DNA of 64,000 nt from JACMLX01 sp031374935. Lineage in GTDB: Bacteria > Gemmatimonadota > Gemmatimonadetes > Gemmatimonadales > Gemmatimonadaceae. The translations under genes were made by a program, and so were the position numbers. Numbering within the stretch: the first letter of the stretch is position 1; every line of letters starts with the position of its first letter. Shown piece after piece: positions 59,944 through 64,000 of the stretch. The stretch is taken from the NCBI GenBank assembly GCA_031374935.1, contig JANMHB010000156.1, positions 1 through 64,000 on the forward strand. The letters are read 5' to 3'. The notes beneath the pieces were generated by a model. That model did no database searches and was not told where the DNA came from. It saw only the letters and a list, made by a program, of their open reading frames with translations.

Positions 59944-60444
59944 CTACTGAACAATGACCTTCATGATCATGTTCATCGCCTGATGCGGCGTGCAGATCAC
60001 CGTGTACGTGCCAGCGGCCACGCCGCCGAACGACATGGTCCATGCTTCGCCGTCCGTCACCAGCATCTTGCCCGTCAGTTCACCCGTGCTCTCCGGCATG
60101 TTGGCCGTGATCTGTGCCGCCGAAGCGCCAGCCGTTGCAGGGTCGAACGCAACGTTGTGCGGGCCGCCCTTGACGTTCACGAACTTGATGCCGTCGCCGG
60201 CCTTGACCGTGATCTCAGCGGGCTCGAAACGATACCCCTTCTCGTCGCCGATCATGTTGACCGTGTGCGTCGTGCCCGTAGCGGCAATCGCGGCAACAGC
60301 GCCCGCCGCGGGAGCCGGCGCAGCGCCTTCGGCCGGAGCGGCAGCCGGAGCGGCAATCGCCGTGTCCGCCGGCTTCTTCTCACCACCACCGCAAGCTGCA
60401 AGCGCGAATGCACTCGTGGCGACTGCCAGAACCTTGAACTTCAT
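59944..60444 (-). CDS. Cupredoxin (plastocyanin-like) lipoprotein
   Basis: 166 residues. The signal peptide has a lipobox, 'FALAAC', followed by an Ala/Pro-rich linker (to about residue 55). The cupredoxin domain has the type-1 copper ligands: His in 'VKGGPHNVAF' and Cys-x-x-His-x-x-Met in 'VICTPHQAMNM'. It should carry electrons at the outer face of a membrane, for example to a terminal oxidase. A GAGGAG site precedes ATG 60444, so a longer start is not needed. It is single and divergent from the his operon. Confidence 0.92.
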   Translation of the reverse strand: MKFKVLAVATSAFALAACGGGEKKPADTAIAAPAAAPAEGAAPAPAAGAVAAIAATGTTHTVNMIGDEKGYRFEPAEITVKAGDGIKFVNVKGGPHNVAFDPATAGASAAQITANMPESTGELTGKMLVTDGEAWTMSFGGVAAGTYTVICTPHQAMNMIMKVIVQ

Positions 60445-60513
60445 GAAAAACTCCTCGTAGCCGGTTGATAAGTCGAACTGAAAACGAATGGTGCGCCGTG
60501 ACACGTCGTTGAT

Positions 60514-60540
60514 GTTTCGCGGCGGACTGCGCCGCGAAAC
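60514..60540. promoter_or_regulatory. 11-bp inverted repeat between the cupredoxin and his units
   Basis: GTTTCGCGGCG / CGCCGCGAAAC with loop GACTG. It lies 70 bp upstream of the cupredoxin ATG and 160 bp before the his leader. No T run on either side. Operator, or hairpin in the cupredoxin 5' leader. Confidence 0.4.
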
Positions 60541-60665
60541 TGCGGGAAGCATAGAGCCCCAGACGCGAAGAACAAGCCCTGCTGACGCCTGAGCCCACCC
60601 GGGAGAAGCGTGGCGACACTTTTCGAACACACGGACGGCCATTTCAGGTCCAACTCCCGGGTCGG

Positions 60666-60694
60666 TTGACCGCCCCGCCTTGCCCCGCTAGCCT
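60666..60694 (+). promoter_or_regulatory. Putative his operon promoter
   Basis: TTGACC (60666-60671), 17-bp spacer, TAGCCT (60689-60694). The leader-peptide ATG lies 6 nt behind, where transcription would start. The same geometry is seen at argC. The -10 is weak (TANNNT type). Confidence 0.55.
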
Positions 60695-60700
60695 TGCACC

Positions 60701-60787
60701 ATGCACAGATCTGCCGCCCAGCACCACCACCACGACCATCATGGTTGCCGCCCGACGGGCGTCGTCCGGGTGTGGTGCTCCGCGTAG
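60701..60787 (+). CDS. hisL: his operon leader peptide
   Basis: 28 codons, too short for routine gene finders. It reads MHRSAA, then QHHHHDHHG, and ends at TAG 60785-60787. Six of seven residues in the core are histidine, eight codons after the start. In attenuation, scarce His-tRNA stalls the ribosome on this run and lets the following RNA fold so that the terminator cannot form. With enough histidine the ribosome reaches the stop and the terminator ends transcription before hisG. No ribosome-binding site is visible, in line with a leaderless transcript from the promoter next to it. Position, codon content and the terminator behind it make the assignment strong. Confidence 0.9.
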   Translation: MHRSAAQHHHHDHHGCRPTGVVRVWCSA

Positions 60788-60855
60788 CTCGCGCGCTGGC
60801 ACTGTGCGACGCGGCGGCCCGTCCGGTTTCTGGACGGGCCGCTGCTGTTTTTCGT
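60754..60855 (+). terminator. his attenuator: terminator and candidate antiterminator
   Basis: Terminator: GCGGCCCGTCC (60814-60824) and GGACGGGCCGC (60832-60842), a perfect 11-bp stem with a 7-nt loop, then TGCTGTTTTT. Antiterminator candidate: GACGGGC (60754-60760), inside the leader, is a perfect complement of GCCCGTC (60817-60823) in the terminator's first arm. The two pairings exclude each other. The terminator is seen; the switch is inferred. Confidence 0.85.
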
Positions 60856-60874
60856 CCCCATTTCGCTCCTGGCA

Positions 60875-61732
60875 ATGCTCCGCATCGCACTACCCAACAA
60901 GGGCCGGCTCTCCGAGGACGCCCGAGAACTCTTCACCGACGCCGGACTCGAGGTCCGCGGCAGAGGTGAACGCGCCCTCACCGCATCCCTCGGCGGCGAA
61001 TTCGAAGCCATCTTCGTACGCGCCGCCGACATTCCCGAGTTCGTGGCGGATGGGGCGGCGCAGGCAGGTATCACGGGAATCGACCTCGTCCGCGAATCCG
61101 GGCGAGACGTCGAGGAACTGCTCGATCTCGAGTTCGGCCGCTGTCGGCTGGTCGTCGCCGTCCGGGATGACAGCCGCATGCGCACCCTTGCCGACCTGCA
61201 CGACAGGCCGCGGGTCGCCACCGTCTTCCCCCGAATCACGGCGACCTTCTTCGCGAACGCTGGCATTCCGGTCGATATCGTGCCCGTGTCCGGCGCAGCG
61301 GAAATTGCGCCGCACCTCGGCATCGCCGACATCGTGGTCGACCTCACCTCGACCGGCTCGACACTGAAGGTCAACGGGCTGCTCGAAATCGCGACCGTGC
61401 TCGAATCGTCGGCCAGAATGATCACGACCGTCACCAGCAGCGATCCGCGGCGTCCGCCGCTCGACGAGCTGGTCGATGCCCTGTCCTCGGTGCTCCGCGC
61501 CCGGAGCCGGCGCTACCTGATGGCCAACGTGCCTCGCGCTCGACTGGCGGAAGTGCAAGCCATCCTGCCCGGCATCAACGGCCCGACCGTGATCGACATC
61601 ATGGACCATGGCGAAATGGTCGCCGTACACGCCGTGGTATCGGCCGCCACGATCTACCGCACCATCGGGCAGCTCAAGCAGTTGGGCGGGCAGGGGATCC
61701 TTGTCACTCGCATCGAGCGGCTGATGCCATGA
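60875..61732 (+). CDS. hisG: ATP phosphoribosyltransferase, long form
   Basis: 285 residues. Seen: 'LRIALPNKGRLSEDARELF' at the N-terminus, 'GITGIDLVRESGRDVEELLDL', 'RVATVFPRITATFFA' and 'DIVVDLTSTGSTLKVNGL', the phosphoribosyl-binding loop. The C-terminal regulatory domain ('YLMANVPRARLAEVQAILPG') shows it is the long, hexameric form that is inhibited by histidine and needs no HisZ. First enzyme of histidine synthesis. Overlaps hisD by 4 bp (ATGA). First structural gene behind the attenuator. Confidence 0.97.
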   Translation: MLRIALPNKGRLSEDARELFTDAGLEVRGRGERALTASLGGEFEAIFVRAADIPEFVADGAAQAGITGIDLVRESGRDVEELLDLEFGRCRLVVAVRDDSRMRTLADLHDRPRVATVFPRITATFFANAGIPVDIVPVSGAAEIAPHLGIADIVVDLTSTGSTLKVNGLLEIATVLESSARMITTVTSSDPRRPPLDELVDALSSVLRARSRRYLMANVPRARLAEVQAILPGINGPTVIDIMDHGEMVAVHAVVSAATIYRTIGQLKQLGGQGILVTRIERLMP

Positions 61733-63039
61733 CCGCACCGCTGTTTCGATTTCATGGGTCGGTTGCGGCCCTCAGCCAATCAGACCGGCACACCCTCTTC
61801 GATCGCTCTACGTCGGCTGACGACGCCGTGCGACGCCAGACGGCCGAGATCATCGCCCGTGTGCAGCGTGACGGCGACGACGCACTGCGCCAGATGGCGG
61901 CGACGTTCGATGGCGCGACCCTCGACACCCTCGAAGTGCCGCGCGCGGAATGGGCACGTGCACTTGCCGACATGGCGCCGGACCTTCGTGAGGCACTCGA
62001 ACGAACCGTGCGCAACGTCCGCACGGCACACACCGCGTTCCTGCCGGTCGCCGTCGAGGTGGAGACGGAGCCAGGCATCCGCATCGGCCGTCGGCCCGAT
62101 CCGTTGCGTCGTGTCGGCGTCTACGCCCCTGGCGGACGCGCGACCTATCCCAGTTCGCTGATCATGGGCGTCGTGCCTGCAAAGGTCGCGGGCGTGCACG
62201 AAGTCATCGTCTGCTCGCCAGCATCCTCCTCGGGTCGACCCTCAGACGTCGTGCTGGCGGCCGCAGAGCTGGCTGGCGCCGATCGGTTGTTCGCGATCGG
62301 CGGCGCTGGTGCGATCGCAGCGCTGGCGTACGGCACGGCGTCGGTGCCACGCGTCGATCGCGTGGTTGGTCCCGGCAACGCCTGGGTGGCCGAAGCCAAG
62401 CTGCAATGCGCCGGCGCGGTGGCGATCGATTCACCGGCCGGGCCGAGCGAACTTCTCGTCATTGCCGACGAGACGGCGAATCCGACGGTCATCGCGCGGG
62501 AGATGCTGGCTCAGGCGGAACATGATCCCCGTGCCGCCGTGGTGTGCCTGACGATCGGCGCATCGACGGGGCAGGCTGTTCACGCGGCCATCGAGGCTCT
62601 GCTGCCGTCGAGCGAGCGGGCGGGCATCATCCGGGAGTCCTTCGCCTTTGCCGGCGCGGTGTTGCAGTGCGAGTCACTCGCGGAGGCCGTGAGTTTTGCC
62701 AATGAGTGGGCCGCCGAGCACCTGCTGCTCGCGCTGGTGCCGGAAGCACTCGACGCGGCGTTCGCTGCACTGCGTGGTGCCGGCACAGTGTTCCTCGGAG
62801 AGCCGTCCAGTGTTGCCTTCGGCGACTACATGACCGGCGCCAACCATGTGCTGCCGACCGGTGGTCTGTCGCGCTGCTACTCCGGACTCTCCACGCTCGA
62901 CTTCATTCGCTGGACCTCGTGGCAGCGTGTGACGCCCGCCGCCGCCGCATCGTTGGCCGATGCGGTCGGACGATTCGCCGACCGCGAAGGATTGCCCAAT
63001 CACGCCGCCGCCGCGCGGCAGTGGAGCGTCCCTACATGA
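61729..63039 (+). CDS. hisD: Histidinol dehydrogenase
   Basis: 436 residues. Seen: 'GVYAPGGRATYPSSLIMGVVP', 'AIGGAGAIAALAYGTASVPR', 'VVGPGNAWVAEAKLQ', 'GVVAIDSPAGPSE'-like 'AIDSPAGPSELLVIADETA' and 'QAEHDPRAAV' with the zinc-binding residues. 'EHLLLALVPEALDA' and 'GANHVLPTGGLSRCYSGL' are near the C-terminus. Oxidises histidinol to histidine in two NAD-dependent steps. Overlaps hisG and hisC by 4 bp each. Confidence 0.97.
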   Translation: MTAPLFRFHGSVAALSQSDRHTLFDRSTSADDAVRRQTAEIIARVQRDGDDALRQMAATFDGATLDTLEVPRAEWARALADMAPDLREALERTVRNVRTAHTAFLPVAVEVETEPGIRIGRRPDPLRRVGVYAPGGRATYPSSLIMGVVPAKVAGVHEVIVCSPASSSGRPSDVVLAAAELAGADRLFAIGGAGAIAALAYGTASVPRVDRVVGPGNAWVAEAKLQCAGAVAIDSPAGPSELLVIADETANPTVIAREMLAQAEHDPRAAVVCLTIGASTGQAVHAAIEALLPSSERAGIIRESFAFAGAVLQCESLAEAVSFANEWAAEHLLLALVPEALDAAFAALRGAGTVFLGEPSSVAFGDYMTGANHVLPTGGLSRCYSGLSTLDFIRWTSWQRVTPAAAASLADAVGRFADREGLPNHAAAARQWSVPT

Positions 63040-64000
63040 CCACGCCCGCCATCAATCGGCTCGCGGTCGCGCGCGCGGCCTACAACGATGTGCCGCTCTA
63101 CGATCCGAAGCGCACGCCGGTGCAGCTCGATCTCACCGACAACACGAATCTCTGGGGCGTGCCGCCGCACGCCGAGCGCGCGATCCGTGAATTTGCGGCA
63201 TCGACGGTCACGCGGTATCCGACGCTGTACGGTACGGAGCTGAAGGTCGCCCTGGCCACGCACGCCGGCGTCAGTCCGGACATGGTCGTCACCGGCTGCG
63301 GCTCCGACGACATCCTCGATTCGGCGATGCGCGCGTTCGGCGATGAAGGCGAGCTGGTGGCCGCCACCGATCCGACCTTCGCGATGGTGCCGATCTTCGC
63401 GAAGATGAATGCGCTCCGCTCGACCCTGGTGACCGAACTGCCTGATCACGAAGTGGATGCCGATGCGCTCATCGCCACCGGTGCGAAAGTCATCTATGTC
63501 TGCTCACCGAACAATCCGACCGGCGCGCTGGTGGCACGGCGGACGCTGGAGAAGCTGATCGATCAGGCACCAGGTGTGCTGCTGGTGGATGAGGCATATG
63601 TGGAATTCGCCGGCGTATCGAACGTCGACCTGCTGGCGCGATCGCCACGTGTGCTGCTGATCCGCACCATGTCGAAGGCTTTCGGACTCGCGGGCCTTCG
63701 GATCGGCTACGCCATCGGCGATCCGTCGCTGGTGATGGAAGTCGAGAAATCGCGCGGGCCCTACAAGGTCAACGCCTTGGCGGAACAGGTGGCCCTGACC
63801 GCGCTGCGCAAGGATGTGCAGTGGGTGGAGGAGCACATCCAGCGCGCGATCGAGAACCGCGATCGCCTGACGATCGAACTGTTGAAGCTCGACCTCGACC
63901 CGATCCCATCCAGCGCCAACTTCGTCTGCGTTCCGGTGAAGAACTGCGTGGCGGTCGGCATGGCGATGCGCGAGAAGGGGGTTGGCGTTCGCCCATTCCC
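63036..64000 (+). CDS. hisC: Histidinol-phosphate aminotransferase, cut by window edge
   Basis: About 321 residues visible of the usual 350-370. Class I/II PLP fold with 'LDLTDNTNLWGVPPHAE', 'VTGCGSDDILDSAMRAFG', 'IYVCSPNNPTGALV', 'LVDEAYVEFAG' and the Schiff-base lysine in 'TMSKAFGLAGLRIGYAIG'. Converts imidazole acetol phosphate to histidinol phosphate. ATG 63036 overlaps the hisD stop. The C-terminus lies beyond the window; more his genes may follow. Confidence 0.95.
   Translation, partial: MTTPAINRLAVARAAYNDVPLYDPKRTPVQLDLTDNTNLWGVPPHAERAIREFAASTVTRYPTLYGTELKVALATHAGVSPDMVVTGCGSDDILDSAMRAFGDEGELVAATDPTFAMVPIFAKMNALRSTLVTELPDHEVDADALIATGAKVIYVCSPNNPTGALVARRTLEKLIDQAPGVLLVDEAYVEFAGVSNVDLLARSPRVLLIRTMSKAFGLAGLRIGYAIGDPSLVMEVEKSRGPYKVNALAEQVALTALRKDVQWVEEHIQRAIENRDRLTIELLKLDLDPIPSSANFVCVPVKNCVAVGMAMREKGVGVRPF

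Noticed and set aside
60694..60969. 91-codon frame overlapping the his leader in another frame.
   Set aside because: It overlaps the terminator and the hisG start and encodes an Arg/Pro-rich sequence; the His-run frame at 60701 explains the region.

Overview
The window is about 64 kb of uniformly GC-rich, gene-dense chromosomal DNA with no tRNA, rRNA, CRISPR array or insertion sequence that I could recognise. The gene set fits a Gram-negative, probably aerobic bacterium outside the Proteobacteria, and Gemmatimonadota is my best guess. It includes a TolC/RND pump, an outer-membrane usher, many secreted or lipoprotein hydrolases, a futalosine-type menaquinone gene, the MEP pathway and a proton-translocating transhydrogenase. 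The phylum assignment is an inference from gene content and style. It was not tested by a search.

Layout, left to right. 1-5.7 kb: start of glutamine synthetase, a zinc-ribbon membrane protein, an MqnD-like enzyme, and a GAF sensor coupled to an HD-GYP response regulator. 5.7-11.6 kb: a tolC-adaptor-RND pump operon. 11.7-12.9 kb: an acidic/basic protein with an 18-bp coding repeat. 13.0-16.4 kb: an NtrB/NtrC-like two-component pair and a lone receiver. 16.5-18.0 kb: a MerR-like regulator with a plasmid-type replication initiator homologue. 18.2-25.9 kb: a tail-specific protease, a beta-propeller lipoprotein, a PEP-CTERM-like gene broken by an in-frame TGA, an SPFH protein, an OB-HD nuclease, small zinc ribbons and a cold shock protein. 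26-29.7 kb: an NrtR-like regulator, a GH3 enzyme, a YggX-like protein and a fatty-acid desaturase. 30-35.4 kb: a chaperone-usher fimbria-like locus with three DUF4402-type subunits. 35.8-38.7 kb: the pntAA-pntAB-pntB transhydrogenase. 38.8-46.5 kb: an NAD(P)-binding protein, an esterase, an orphan [FeFe]-hydrogenase-like protein, an M28 peptidase, an Smr-like protein and an alkaline phosphatase. 46.6-52.9 kb: a divergent arginine cluster, argCBD against argR-argG-argH. 52.9-60.4 kb: a beta-barrel protein, an FAD oxidoreductase, ispG, an HD hydrolase, a Wzc-like membrane protein without Walker motifs and a cupredoxin lipoprotein. 60.7 kb to the end: a histidine operon, hisG-hisD-hisC, behind a leader peptide and attenuator.

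How the parts work together. Two amino-acid pathways show readable control. The arg cluster carries the same 19-bp operator, TATGCA-N7-TGCATA, at argC and at argG, with argR between them. The his operon has a 28-codon leader containing a run of His codons, followed by a GC-rich terminator with a T run. In both argC and the his leader a TTGAC-type -35, a 17-bp spacer and a weak -10 lie exactly 6 nt before the ATG, which suggests leaderless transcripts. The most unusual blocks are the fimbria-like locus, the hydrogenase-like orphan and the MerR-RepA pair. Translational coupling by ATGA/GTGA/TTGA overlaps is common.
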